Source: Paraburkholderia metrosideri (GTDB lineage: Bacteria; Pseudomonadota; Gammaproteobacteria; Burkholderiales; Burkholderiaceae). From it: DNA of 64,000 nucleotides. The position numbers and the translations under genes were made by a program. Positions 9,117 through 17,570 of this stretch are shown here, piece by piece; positions within the stretch are counted from its first letter, which is position 1, and the number at the start of each line of letters is the position of its first letter. The stretch covers positions 310,001-374,000 of the forward strand of contig NZ_CAJHCP010000002.1 in the NCBI RefSeq assembly GCF_904848625.1. Direction: 5' to 3'. The notes beneath the pieces were generated by a model, which saw only the letters and a program-made list of their open reading frames with translations, was not told the origin of the DNA and ran no database searches.

Positions 9117-10370
9117 ATGGCGCACGACCGCGCACAGGCCCAAACACAAACTGAACGGCGACGACTCGGCGACTGGCTGCCTCGCAGTGAGCGCCATCTC
9201 GCGAAATACCGGCTGGATCTTGCCGAAAAAGCGCGCGAGCGCGGCGCGAAGGCGTCGAGAAACGTGGTCGTCGACGAGTTGTCTAAACTGATTAGCGGCG
9301 ACCCGGTGCTGCGGATGGATCTGACGCGGGCCATCGGCGAGGCGCGCGACAGCGGCTATGTGCTCGGCTATGAATCCATCGAAGAACTCATGGTCATCGT
9401 CGATTATCTGATGACCTATGCACCGCCATTTAGCGAAACCAGCCTGATTCACTGCCCACTCAACGCGGTGCTCGACTGGCCGATGTGCATGCCTTCGGGA
9501 TACGCGCTGTTCCGCGATCCTGCGCTCAATGCGCAACTGAAACGGGTGCTCAACTGCTGGTGCGGCTTTCTGACTGGCCCGCATTCGCGCGAGCATCTGA
9601 CGACCGACGCGCCGAATGGCTGGTTCAGTCGCGAAGCGGACCAACATATTGGCATGTCGCAATTTATCTGCGACCCGGACAAGCCGTACTGGGGATTCGC
9701 TTCCTGGAACCATTTCTTTACCCGGCAATTCCGCGACGGCGTGCGGCCCGTAGCGGGCCCTCACGACAGCAAGGTCATTGTCAGTGCCTGCGAGGCGGCG
9801 CCATATAACCTCCAGCACGATGTAAAACTGCACGACAGGTTCTGGATAAAGTCACAACCTTATTCCCTCCAGGAAATGTTTACCGCGCGTCACCGCGATG
9901 TGGCGGAACGGTTCGTTGGAGGCTCGGTTTATCAGGCGTTTCTCAGCGCGTTTAATTACCACCGTTGGCATGCTCCCGTCAGTGGCATGATTTCCCGCGC
10001 GTATCTGGTTGAGGGCAGCTATTACTCCAACGCGGATTCTGAAGGCGAAGACCCGGGCGGGCTCAACGACTCGCAGGGCTATATCAGCGCGGTAGCGGCG
10101 CGCGCCGTTATCGTGATCGCGTGCGACGACGCTGCGTTGGGGCAGGTCGGATGCGTGTTTGTCGGTATGGCGGACGTGTCGTCGTGCGTGATCGATGCGC
10201 TGCCCGGGCAACATGTCAATAAGGGTGATGAACTCGGCTTCTTTCAGTATGGTGGCTCGACATGCTGTCTGGTATTCGAGCCACGCGTCATTCAACGCTG
10301 TTTACCTGAACCTCGCTTCGACGATCAAACTCCGGTAAAGGTCAACGCGCAGATTGCAACGGCCAGTTGA
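9117..10370 (+). CDS. Phosphatidylserine decarboxylase-like (PsiD-type) pyruvoyl decarboxylase
   Basis: The product is 417 residues. An N-terminal domain (about 45-200) has LNAVLDWPMCMPSGYA and WGFASWNHFFTRQF, the signature of the extra domain found before phosphatidylserine-decarboxylase domains in fungal PsiD-like enzymes. The catalytic domain has SACEAAPY (223-230), FVGGSVYQAFLSAFNYHRWHAPVSG (as two blocks around 266-290) and the self-cleavage motif GGST at 379-382, where Ser381 would become the pyruvoyl group. Classical bacterial PSD has LGST, is shorter and membrane-anchored; this protein has no membrane segment. PsiD of psilocybin-producing fungi decarboxylates aromatic amino acids, so a soluble amino-acid decarboxylase is as likely as a phospholipid enzyme. 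The ATG at 9117 follows AAGGA. Family sure, substrate unknown. Confidence 0.85.
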   Translation: MAHDRAQAQTQTERRRLGDWLPRSERHLAKYRLDLAEKARERGAKASRNVVVDELSKLISGDPVLRMDLTRAIGEARDSGYVLGYESIEELMVIVDYLMTYAPPFSETSLIHCPLNAVLDWPMCMPSGYALFRDPALNAQLKRVLNCWCGFLTGPHSREHLTTDAPNGWFSREADQHIGMSQFICDPDKPYWGFASWNHFFTRQFRDGVRPVAGPHDSKVIVSACEAAPYNLQHDVKLHDRFWIKSQPYSLQEMFTARHRDVAERFVGGSVYQAFLSAFNYHRWHAPVSGMISRAYLVEGSYYSNADSEGEDPGGLNDSQGYISAVAARAVIVIACDDAALGQVGCVFVGMADVSSCVIDALPGQHVNKGDELGFFQYGGSTCCLVFEPRVIQRCLPEPRFDDQTPVKVNAQIATAS

Positions 10371-10403
10371 TGTTTCGTGTAACCGGTTAGCGAGAGAGGG
10401 AAC

Positions 10404-10430
10404 CCGGCCATAGGTGCGACCTGTGGCCGG
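10404..10430. terminator. Hairpin between convergent genes
   Basis: A 12-base stem (CCGGCCATAGGT with ACCTGTGGCCGG, one G-T pair) closes a GCG loop. It sits between the convergent decarboxylase and formaldehyde dehydrogenase genes. There is no clear T run, so it may act in both directions or with Rho. Confidence 0.5.
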
Positions 10431-10443
10431 ATTCCGATACGCT

Positions 10444-11580
10444 TCACGCGGCTGGCTTGAGTACGACCTTGGTCCAACCCTCGTCACGCTCGTCGAAATG
10501 CTGGTAGCCCTCCGGCGCCTTGTCGAGCGGCAGTTCATGCGAGATGATTTGCGACGGACTGGCCTTGCCCGCGGCGATCAGGTCCCGCAGTTTGCGGTTA
10601 TACGCCTTGACGTTGGCCTGGCCCGTGGCGATATGCTGACCCTTCATCCATAGCTGCCCGAAGTCCAGTGCGAGCTGGCCTTTCTTTGCCAGCTTGTCTT
10701 CGGCTTTGGGATCTTCGGCAACGAATACGCCGACCACGCCAATGCCGCCCGTCGGACGCACTGCCTTGATGAGATTGTTCATCGTCAGGTTCGGCACTTC
10801 GTGGCCTTTGCAGCTGCACTGATAGCCGACGCATTCGCAGCCGCGGTCGGCGCCTTCGCCACCGGTCATCTCGAGGATCTGATCGGCCGATGAACCATCG
10901 CTGTCGTCCACGGGAATCGCGCCCATTTTTTCGGCGAGTTTGAGACGGTCGGGGTGGCTATCCACCACCATGACCTTGCTCGCGCCTTTGATCGATGCGG
11001 ACAGTGCCGCCATCAGGCCCACTGGCCCGGCACCGTAGATCACGACGCTGTCGCCCGGCTCGACGCCGGCAAGTACCGTCGCGTGATAACCGGTCGGGAA
11101 AATATCCGATAGCATCACGTAGTCGTTCTCCTTCTCTTCGGCATCTGGCGGCAGGACGAGGCAATTGAAATCGGCGAACGGCACGCGCAGATATTCCGCC
11201 TGACCGCCGCTATACGGCCCCATTCCTGCAAAACCATACGCGGCACCCGCCATGCCCGGATTCGCGGTCAGGCAGAAGCCGGTTAGCCCGCGCTCGCAAT
11301 TCTTGCAAAAGCCGCAACCGATATTGAATGGCAGACACACGCGATCGCCCACCTTGATCCGCTCGACGCCGTTGCCGACTTCCGTCACGACGCCAAGATT
11401 TTCATGGCCCAGGATGCGACCTGTTTCCATATTGGTGCGGCCTTCGTACATATGAAGGTCGGAGCCGCAGATGTTGGTGGTGGTGATCTTGACCAGAACG
11501 TCGGTCGGACGTTCGATCCTCGCGTCCGGCATTTCCTTGACGACAACTTTGCGCGGACCTTCGTAAACCAATGCTTTCAT
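10444..11580 (-). CDS. fdhA: Glutathione-independent formaldehyde dehydrogenase
   Basis: The product is 378 residues of the zinc-dependent medium-chain dehydrogenase family, oxidising formaldehyde to formate with NAD+ without free glutathione. Catalytic zinc ligands are Cys38 (NICGSDLH) and His59-Glu60 (GHEN); the structural zinc uses Cys89, Cys92, Cys95 and Cys103. The nucleotide site is GAGPVGLMAA. The insertion around CVGYQCSCKGHE is typical of the Pseudomonas putida FdhA type and separates it from other alcohol dehydrogenases. The start at 11580 follows AGGAG. The gene is alone and diverges from the quinone reductase at 11784. Aldehyde dismutase activity is possible in this family. Confidence 0.93.
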   Translation of the reverse strand: MKALVYEGPRKVVVKEMPDARIERPTDVLVKITTTNICGSDLHMYEGRTNMETGRILGHENLGVVTEVGNGVERIKVGDRVCLPFNIGCGFCKNCERGLTGFCLTANPGMAGAAYGFAGMGPYSGGQAEYLRVPFADFNCLVLPPDAEEKENDYVMLSDIFPTGYHATVLAGVEPGDSVVIYGAGPVGLMAALSASIKGASKVMVVDSHPDRLKLAEKMGAIPVDDSDGSSADQILEMTGGEGADRGCECVGYQCSCKGHEVPNLTMNNLIKAVRPTGGIGVVGVFVAEDPKAEDKLAKKGQLALDFGQLWMKGQHIATGQANVKAYNRKLRDLIAAGKASPSQIISHELPLDKAPEGYQHFDERDEGWTKVVLKPAA

Positions 11581-11783
11581 GTTGATCTCCTGATAAACAA
11601 CGGACAGTCGAGGTGGCCACCGTGTGAAAGAGACAGCAGCACGCATGCCTGACTGGCTGCGCGAGACGTAACGAGAGAGGGAACGTTGCTTGCGCGTGCA
11701 GTTCGAAACCGGGAATTGGTGATGCGCTGCCTTCCTACGATGGTGCGCGCGTTTTTTTGCACGAAATTTTTACGGAGGCAAAT

Positions 11784-12728
11784 ATGAGCACCATGCTCGC
11801 TTATCGCATCCACAGCTTCGGCGGTCCCGAAGTATTCAGATCGGAGAGGATCGACGTGCCAGAACCGCGCGCTGGCGAAGTACTCGTGCGCGTGCGCACG
11901 GCGAGCGCCAATCCGGTCGATAACAAGACGCGAGCGGGAAAATACCCGCTGATCCGCGAAGACAAACTGCCGTATACGCTAGGCCGGGATTTTGCCGGCG
12001 TGGTCGAGCGTGTCGGAGCGGACGTCACAAACTGGAAGCCGGGCGATGAAGTGTACGGTTTCGTCGGTCAGGGGCAGGGCGCGTATGCGGAGTTTGTCGC
12101 TGTCGATGAGGACGCACTCGCGCGCCCTCCGTCAACGGCTGACAGGGTCACGGCGGGCGCGGTGCCGCTCGCCGCGTTGACTGCGTGGCAGGGACTATTC
12201 GATCACGGCGGACTGGAAGCCGGACAGCGGGTGCTGATTCACGCGGGCGCGGGTGGTGTAGGACATTTTGCCGTGCAGTTCGCGAAACAGAAAGGCGCGG
12301 AAGTGTTCGTCACCGCATCCGGCGACGGAATCGACTTTGTCCGTTCACTGGGCGCTGATCACGTGATCGATTACCGTGCGCAGCGTTTTGAAGATCTCGC
12401 GCCTGACATGGACCTGGTTTTTGACCTGGTCGGCGGTGAGACGCAAAGCCGTTCGTGGGCGGTGGTCGCGCGCGGCGGCGCTTTGATCTCGACACTCACG
12501 GAGCCATCGCAAACCGAGGCGTCCAGCCACGGTGCCCATGCCGCGCGATACACCGCGCGGCATGACGGTACGCAGCTAACCACGATTGCTTCTCTGATCG
12601 ACGCGGGCAGCGTGCGCGTTGTGATTGCGGAAACTTTCCCGTTCAACGCGGCAGCGGACGCACTCGCAAGACTGGAGAAAGGCCACGTACGCGGCAAGAT
12701 CGTCGTCGAGGTTTCGGGGACAACTTAA
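11784..12728 (+). CDS. NADPH:quinone reductase-like medium-chain reductase
   Basis: The product is 314 residues of the zeta-crystallin/quinone oxidoreductase branch of the MDR superfamily. It has the substrate-domain motif NPVDNKTRAG, the family signature GRDFAGVVERVG and the NADPH-binding HAGAGGVGHFAVQFAKQKGA. The zinc ligands of alcohol dehydrogenases are absent. These enzymes reduce quinones or alpha,beta-unsaturated carbonyls in the cytosol. The ATG at 11784 follows a strong GGAGG. It is divergent from fdhA, with about 200 bases between them that may hold shared control for aldehyde or electrophile stress. Confidence 0.9.
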   Translation: MSTMLAYRIHSFGGPEVFRSERIDVPEPRAGEVLVRVRTASANPVDNKTRAGKYPLIREDKLPYTLGRDFAGVVERVGADVTNWKPGDEVYGFVGQGQGAYAEFVAVDEDALARPPSTADRVTAGAVPLAALTAWQGLFDHGGLEAGQRVLIHAGAGGVGHFAVQFAKQKGAEVFVTASGDGIDFVRSLGADHVIDYRAQRFEDLAPDMDLVFDLVGGETQSRSWAVVARGGALISTLTEPSQTEASSHGAHAARYTARHDGTQLTTIASLIDAGSVRVVIAETFPFNAAADALARLEKGHVRGKIVVEVSGTT

Positions 12729-12820
12729 AGTTTTGGTAGAAGCGACGACCGCCATCGACAGCGTGCAGGCAAAGGGCGTCTTGGGTCCGGCGAAAAGGAA
12801 GAGCAAACCGGCCTTAGCCG

Positions 12821-14131
12821 CTATGCAAGCCACTCGCACGCAAATCGGGCGGCCAGCGCCGCGCTGGCGAAAATCGTCGCGAGCCAGCATAGCGCACGCA
12901 AGGTCCAATGCGCGCTGAGATCGCCCACCGCCGAGTGCCTCGTGCTGAGCAGCACAAGCATCACCATGACGGGCGTTGCTGTCGAGCCGTTGAGCACTGC
13001 GCTCCAATAAAGCGCGCGAATTGGCTCGACGTGCACGAGCGTCAGCGCCACCCCAATCGACACACCCAGCGCCATCACGACGAGCAGCGCGTGCGCAACC
13101 GGCCGGTTGCGTTGTTTGCCGACGCGCTGGTCCCGCGCGCTTACCGCTGCATTGGCCGCCGACCCGGCGAGCGGCGGCAGCGCGAGCAGTGCGGTGCCGA
13201 TGAACGCAATCCCCAGCACATGTGATGCGTATTCGCCGGCAATCGGGGCAAGTACGCTCGCGGCGTCGTGGGAATTGTCGAGGCCGTGTCCGGTCGCATG
13301 CAAGGTCGCTGCAGCGGCCGCCATGATGAACAGGCCCACGCCATTCGAGAGGACCGTTCGGATCAGCGTGTCGTGGCGCATTTTTTTCAAATGGGGCCCG
13401 CGCGTCTGGCAGGTGGCCTCGGCTCCGTCTGAGTGAGGTTGCGACTGGGGTTGCTGTTCTTCGATCTGCTGTTCGGCTTGAGAAAAAAGCAGGTACGGAC
13501 TGATCGTCGTACCGAGCACCGCGAGCAACATCGTGAAATAGTCCACGCTCCACGTAATTCGCGGCACGACAGCGCGCAGAGCGAGCGTCTGCCAGGATGC
13601 ATGGCTTACTACGACCACGCCGACGTACGCAAACAGACATAGCGCGAGCCATTTCAGAATCCTTGCGTAACGTGCGTACGGCACGAACCATTGAAGCGCC
13701 ATCGACAGCACGCCGAATGCGGCAGCGAATAGCGGAACTGAGCCACCCCAGACGAGCTGCGCACCCGCACCCATCGCGACGACATCGGCTGCGATATTGA
13801 AAATATTGGCGATGAGAAAACGCATGACCGCGAGATAGAACAGGGGCCTGGAATAATGCGCGCGCATATTCACCGTCAGCCCTTTGCCCGTCTGCGCGGC
13901 GATTCGCGCGGCGACGAACTGGAACGCTACCATCGACGGATACGACAGCGCGCAGGTCCAGAGCATGTCATAGCCGAATTGCGCGCCAGCCAATGAATAC
14001 GTCACCACGCCGCTCGGGTCGTTGTCCGTCGCGGTCGATACCAGCCCGGGTCCGACATGGGCGGCCCACGAATGCGCCGGCAACTCGTCGCGCGTCTCCG
14101 TACCTCCTTGCTGGCCGTCGGCGAGAGACAT
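12821..14131 (-). CDS. Nramp-related divalent metal transporter, atypical binding motif
   Basis: The product is 436 residues with about eleven membrane helices. The first helix carries DNDPSGVVTYS (36-46), where Nramp proteins have DPGN. The other landmark, TISPYLLFSQAEQQ, is typical of this proteobacterial branch. The MPHN metal-site motif of canonical MntH is not seen, so the substrate may not be Mn2+ or Fe2+. A polar loop (QPQSQPHSDGAEATCQ) interrupts the middle. The start is set at the ATG at 14131; open frame further upstream overlaps the SDR gene and is not credible. It follows the SDR gene on the same strand 128 bases on and may share its transcript. Confidence 0.82.
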   Translation of the reverse strand: MSLADGQQGGTETRDELPAHSWAAHVGPGLVSTATDNDPSGVVTYSLAGAQFGYDMLWTCALSYPSMVAFQFVAARIAAQTGKGLTVNMRAHYSRPLFYLAVMRFLIANIFNIAADVVAMGAGAQLVWGGSVPLFAAAFGVLSMALQWFVPYARYARILKWLALCLFAYVGVVVVSHASWQTLALRAVVPRITWSVDYFTMLLAVLGTTISPYLLFSQAEQQIEEQQPQSQPHSDGAEATCQTRGPHLKKMRHDTLIRTVLSNGVGLFIMAAAAATLHATGHGLDNSHDAASVLAPIAGEYASHVLGIAFIGTALLALPPLAGSAANAAVSARDQRVGKQRNRPVAHALLVVMALGVSIGVALTLVHVEPIRALYWSAVLNGSTATPVMVMLVLLSTRHSAVGDLSAHWTLRALCWLATIFASAALAARFACEWLA

Positions 14132-14259
14132 GCTTGTCCTATTGTTGTTGTGCTGGCGAGAAACCGGTGCGTTATAAGCTCGACTTTCTGGTCGTTGCCG
14201 CGTGTCCCGGTTGTTGCAGCGGATGCCGGCCCGATCCAATGCCGCCATCCGCCTGCTTA

Positions 14260-15162
14260 TCACGTCAGGTGATTGCCGCCCGTGACACCGTACACCTCGC
14301 CGGTCACGAAGCTGGATTCCTGCGACGCCAGCAGCACATACACCGGCGCGAGTTCCGCCGGTTGTCCCGGCCGCTTCATCGGAACCTCCGAACCGAATTT
14401 TTCGACCTTTTCCTGCGGTTGACCCCCGCTCGGTTGTAGCGGCGTCCACACCGGGCCCGGCGCGACGGCGTTCACGCGAACCCCTCTGCCAACCACCTGT
14501 TTCGCCAGTGCATGGGTAAAGGCCGTGATCGCAGCTTTGGTCGACGCGTAATCGAGGAGTCCGGGACTTGGCTGATAGCTCTGGATCGAGGTCGTATTGA
14601 TGATGGTCGCGCCCGGCGGCAGATGCGGCAGCGCAGCTTTGCATAGCCAGAACATGGCGAACACGTTGGTGCGGAAAGTGGCTTCGAACTGGCTGCTCGG
14701 AAGCTCCGCGATGTTATCGACGTAGGTCTGCTTGCCCGCGACATTCACCAGAATGTCGAGGCCGCCGAGCCGTTCGATCGATTGATCGACAAGCTCCGTG
14801 CAAAAGGCTTCGTCGCCGATATCGCCAGGCAGCGCGATGGCCTTGCGGCCGGCAGCCTCAACCAGCCTGACGACCTCGCGTGCGTCCGCTTCTTCGCTTG
14901 GCAGGTAATTAAGCGCCACGTCGGCGCCTTCGCGCGCAAAGGCAATCGCAACCGCGCGGCCAATCCCGCTGTCCGCGCCGGTAATCAGTGCACGGCGGCC
15001 GGCCAGTCTGCCGAAGCCCTTGTAGCTGGTTTCCCCGTGGTCGGGTTGCGGATTCATCTGTTTCGCGAGCCCCGGCGCCGATTGAGGCTGGCGTTCGAAC
15101 GGCGGCTGTGGGTACTGTTTGGTGGGGTCTTGCATCGTAAATTGATCTTTGGTGTCGGACAT
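14260..15162 (-). CDS. SDR oxidoreductase with N-terminal extension (YhdF/GSP39 type)
   Basis: The product is 300 residues. A proline/glutamine-rich leader of about 45 residues precedes a classical short-chain dehydrogenase: cofactor loop [16 protein letters not shown] motif, catalytic Ser in NTTSIQSY and Tyr-x-x-x-Lys in DYASTKAA, with the C-terminal [11 protein letters not shown]. This leader-plus-SDR shape matches general stress proteins such as B. subtilis YhdF and GSP39 and plant seed-maturation homologues, probably NADP-dependent with an undefined substrate. The start at 15162 has AAGGAG upstream. It lies ahead of the Nramp-like gene on the same strand. Confidence 0.9.
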   Translation of the reverse strand: MSDTKDQFTMQDPTKQYPQPPFERQPQSAPGLAKQMNPQPDHGETSYKGFGRLAGRRALITGADSGIGRAVAIAFAREGADVALNYLPSEEADAREVVRLVEAAGRKAIALPGDIGDEAFCTELVDQSIERLGGLDILVNVAGKQTYVDNIAELPSSQFEATFRTNVFAMFWLCKAALPHLPPGATIINTTSIQSYQPSPGLLDYASTKAAITAFTHALAKQVVGRGVRVNAVAPGPVWTPLQPSGGQPQEKVEKFGSEVPMKRPGQPAELAPVYVLLASQESSFVTGEVYGVTGGNHLT

Positions 15163-15402
15163 GTGGGGCTCCTTGCGTCGGTAGCGGGTGCGGGGCGTCG
15201 TCTTGCGCGGCCCGCATGAACTCAATTGAGAAGCAACGGGTATTCCTGGTAGAAGGGGGGAGGCACCCGTACGCCGTTAGACCGTGCGACGCCAAAGAGC
15301 CACGTTCGGAAATCCGCAAGGGAAACGGCACTAGCCCGCTCAGCCGGAACGCAGTTTGCTCGCGTGATAAACCACGATGCACTGATCGCGCAGGAGCCAA
15401 AC

Positions 15403-16071
15403 ATGCCCGACGACAAGCCCGCGAGGAAAGCCCGCAGCGCCACGCTGGCCGACTCCGACTCCGACGTCGAACGCGATCAGCAACCAGCAACACTCGACGC
15501 TTGCCGCCGTTGCCCGTTATGGCGTGACGCGACGCAAGCGGTGCCAGGCGAAGGACCGCGACGCGCGCAGATCATGCTGATAGGTGAGCAACCTGGCGAT
15601 GCAGAGGACGTTCAGGGCAAACCGTTCGTCGGCCCAGCGGGCGCATTGCTCGATAAAGCGTTGCAGGACGCGGGCGTGGCGCGCAACGAGGTGTACGTCA
15701 CCAACGCGGTCAAGCATTTCAAATGGACGCCACGTGGCAAGCGCCGCATGCACAAGACGCCAGCGCAGCGTGAGATCGACGCTTGCGAATACTGGCTCGA
15801 GCGGGAGCTTTCCAGTGTCAAACCGCAAGTGATCGTGACGTTGGGCGCGACGGCGCTGAAAGCGATGCTTCACGATTCGCATGCCCGCTTACAGGACGTT
15901 CTGGGCAAGGCAATCGAGCATGGCGGGCAGCGGATCGTGGCGACCTATCATCCGTCCTATGCGCTGCGCGCGCCGGATCCGGAGACTCGGCGTGAAGTCT
16001 ACGACGCAATCGTCGCAGCGCTAAATGCAGCGGAAAAGCTGCTGCGTTCAGCTCGCAAAAAAGCGGATTGA
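15403..16071 (+). CDS. udgX: UdgX-type uracil-DNA glycosylase (covalent-adduct former)
   Basis: The product is 222 residues. Motif A is GEQPGDAEDVQGKPFVGPAG, the UdgX form with acidic residues after GEQPGD. The hallmark loop KRRMHKTP (114-120) carries His117, the residue that in Mycobacterium UdgX traps the abasic site as a covalent adduct. Motif B is ATYHPSYALR. Iron-sulfur candidates are Cys34, Cys37 and Cys128. Where family-4 enzymes have Cys in NVVKC, this protein has His105 (NAVKH), as in UdgX. The usual Ile of KRRIH is Met here. It excises uracil and stays bound. The ATG at 15403 follows CAGGAG. It is convergent with the Gfo/Idh gene and has no repair gene beside it. Confidence 0.9.
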   Translation: MPDDKPARKARSATLADSDSDVERDQQPATLDACRRCPLWRDATQAVPGEGPRRAQIMLIGEQPGDAEDVQGKPFVGPAGALLDKALQDAGVARNEVYVTNAVKHFKWTPRGKRRMHKTPAQREIDACEYWLERELSSVKPQVIVTLGATALKAMLHDSHARLQDVLGKAIEHGGQRIVATYHPSYALRAPDPETRREVYDAIVAALNAAEKLLRSARKKAD

Positions 16072-16099
16072 TTGGATTCAAGAATCTGAAACGCCGCGC

Positions 16100-17422
16100 T
16101 CAAAAGTTCTCTTCATCCGGGTCTGGTCCCCGAGTGGGGCCGGCGGGCACAGCGATCTTTACCGCACGCCGGGTCCGCGCGGACTCGTAAATTGCCTCGA
16201 CGATCCGCTGGTCCTGCAAACCTTCTTCGCCGGGCGTATGCGGCGTCTGTCCCCGCACTACGCACAGCGACATATGATCGATTTCGCGGGCGAACTGATC
16301 GACGGGATCGATGCCAATCTGTATCTGCGCGTTTTTGCCCTCGACCAGTTGACCTTTGCGCAACTGCAAGCCGTTATAACCAAACGCCGGATTCATTTCG
16401 GCCCATCCCTGCGCGCCTTGCAAGCGGAAAAAGCGCGACTCGTGGCTGGCGTAGCTCGCCATACAGGTCGCCGTGAGCCCGCTCGGGAAGCGCAGCAAAA
16501 ATTGCACGGACTGCTCGACTTCTTTGAAACGCGGATCGTCGTCCGGCTTATACGTCGTGGCGAAGACTTCGAAGGGTTCTTCGCCGCTCAGAAAGCGCGC
16601 GGCATTCAGGCAATAGATGCCGACGTCCGGTAGTGGACCGCCGCCTGCCAACGCAAGCTTCAGGCGCCATTGAGTAGGGTCGCCCACATTCTGCGAATTA
16701 CCCGCGATGAATTCGTGCAGCGGCCCAAGCTGTTTTTCCTTGACCCACTTCGCGATCATTCGGTCCATCGGTTCGTACTGACTGCGGTACGCAATCATCA
16801 ACAACCGATTGGCCTTTTTACAAGCCTCGATCATCCGCTGGCATTCGGCGCTGCTCACGGCCATGGGCTTTTCGCAGAGCACATGCTTGCCGATCGCGGC
16901 AGCGCGGATCGTGTATTCGGCATGCATCCCATTGGGCAGCACGATGTAGACGACTTGCACCTCGGGATTGTCGGCGAGCTTTTCGTAGGTTTGGTAGGTG
17001 TAGATCGCCGATTCGCGCACGCCGTACTGGCGGCCAATTTTCTTCGCCTTCTCCGCGTCGCCGCTGACGAGCGCGACTACCCGCGAGTATTTCGATGCCG
17101 ACAGCGCGGGCAGAATCTGATTCAACGAGAGGCGCCCCAGCCCGACGATGGCGTAGCCCACACGGCGATCCGGTTCGGCGTTTGGATCGGGCGTGTTCTC
17201 GGCCGGCTCGGTGTTCGGGTCCTGGATTAGCGGCAGCTTGACGCTATTCGGCGCACCTGGTGTCGCCGCGGCCGCCAACGCCGGGCCGCTCGCCCCTGCC
17301 ATCAACAGCGCGGCCATGCCGGTGCCCGAGCGTTGGAGAAAGCCGCGTCGGCTTTGGGCGCCGCTGGCGTGTTCGGGCGGCCGCGAATCGTTAATGTGAT
17401 CGGGGGAATCGTCGGAGTTCAT
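16100..17422 (-). CDS. Tat-exported Gfo/Idh/MocA family oxidoreductase
   Basis: The product is 440 residues. A twin-arginine signal lies at residues 24-50 (SRRGFLQR, then a hydrophobic stretch ending ALAAAATPG). The NAD(P)-binding domain begins VGYAIVGLGRLSLNQILPAL, followed by the family motif VLCEKPMAVS with its catalytic Lys and an alpha/beta substrate domain. This layout matches Zymomonas glucose-fructose oxidoreductase, which holds NADP tightly in the periplasm. The substrate here is not fixed by sequence. AAGGAG precedes the ATG. It diverges from the terminal-oxidase operon; the shared 148-base region may couple the two, though that is inference. Confidence 0.88.
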   Translation of the reverse strand: MNSDDSPDHINDSRPPEHASGAQSRRGFLQRSGTGMAALLMAGASGPALAAAATPGAPNSVKLPLIQDPNTEPAENTPDPNAEPDRRVGYAIVGLGRLSLNQILPALSASKYSRVVALVSGDAEKAKKIGRQYGVRESAIYTYQTYEKLADNPEVQVVYIVLPNGMHAEYTIRAAAIGKHVLCEKPMAVSSAECQRMIEACKKANRLLMIAYRSQYEPMDRMIAKWVKEKQLGPLHEFIAGNSQNVGDPTQWRLKLALAGGGPLPDVGIYCLNAARFLSGEEPFEVFATTYKPDDDPRFKEVEQSVQFLLRFPSGLTATCMASYASHESRFFRLQGAQGWAEMNPAFGYNGLQLRKGQLVEGKNAQIQIGIDPVDQFAREIDHMSLCVVRGQTPHTPGEEGLQDQRIVEAIYESARTRRAVKIAVPAGPTRGPDPDEENF

Positions 17423-17570
17423 GCGCTGGCTCCTTGCATAGTCTGGCGTGTGGCTGAGTCGCGCAAGGCGCGTTCCTTGCAGCGCGTTGCGCTGGGTAAG
17501 CCAGCTGTAATTTCGCGGTTCGGTTTTTGCTTAAGCATGCTGATTGTTTCTCTGATCGACAGGAGAAAAG

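Noticed and set aside
12576..13691. A 371-codon frame overlapping the Nramp-like gene on the same strand
   Set aside because: The product is Arg-rich and without motifs; it is the out-of-frame shadow of the transporter.
14132..14644. An extended N-terminus for the Nramp-like gene reaching 14644
   Set aside because: It overlaps the SDR gene in another frame and reads as unnatural sequence. The Nramp family begins at the ATG at 14131.
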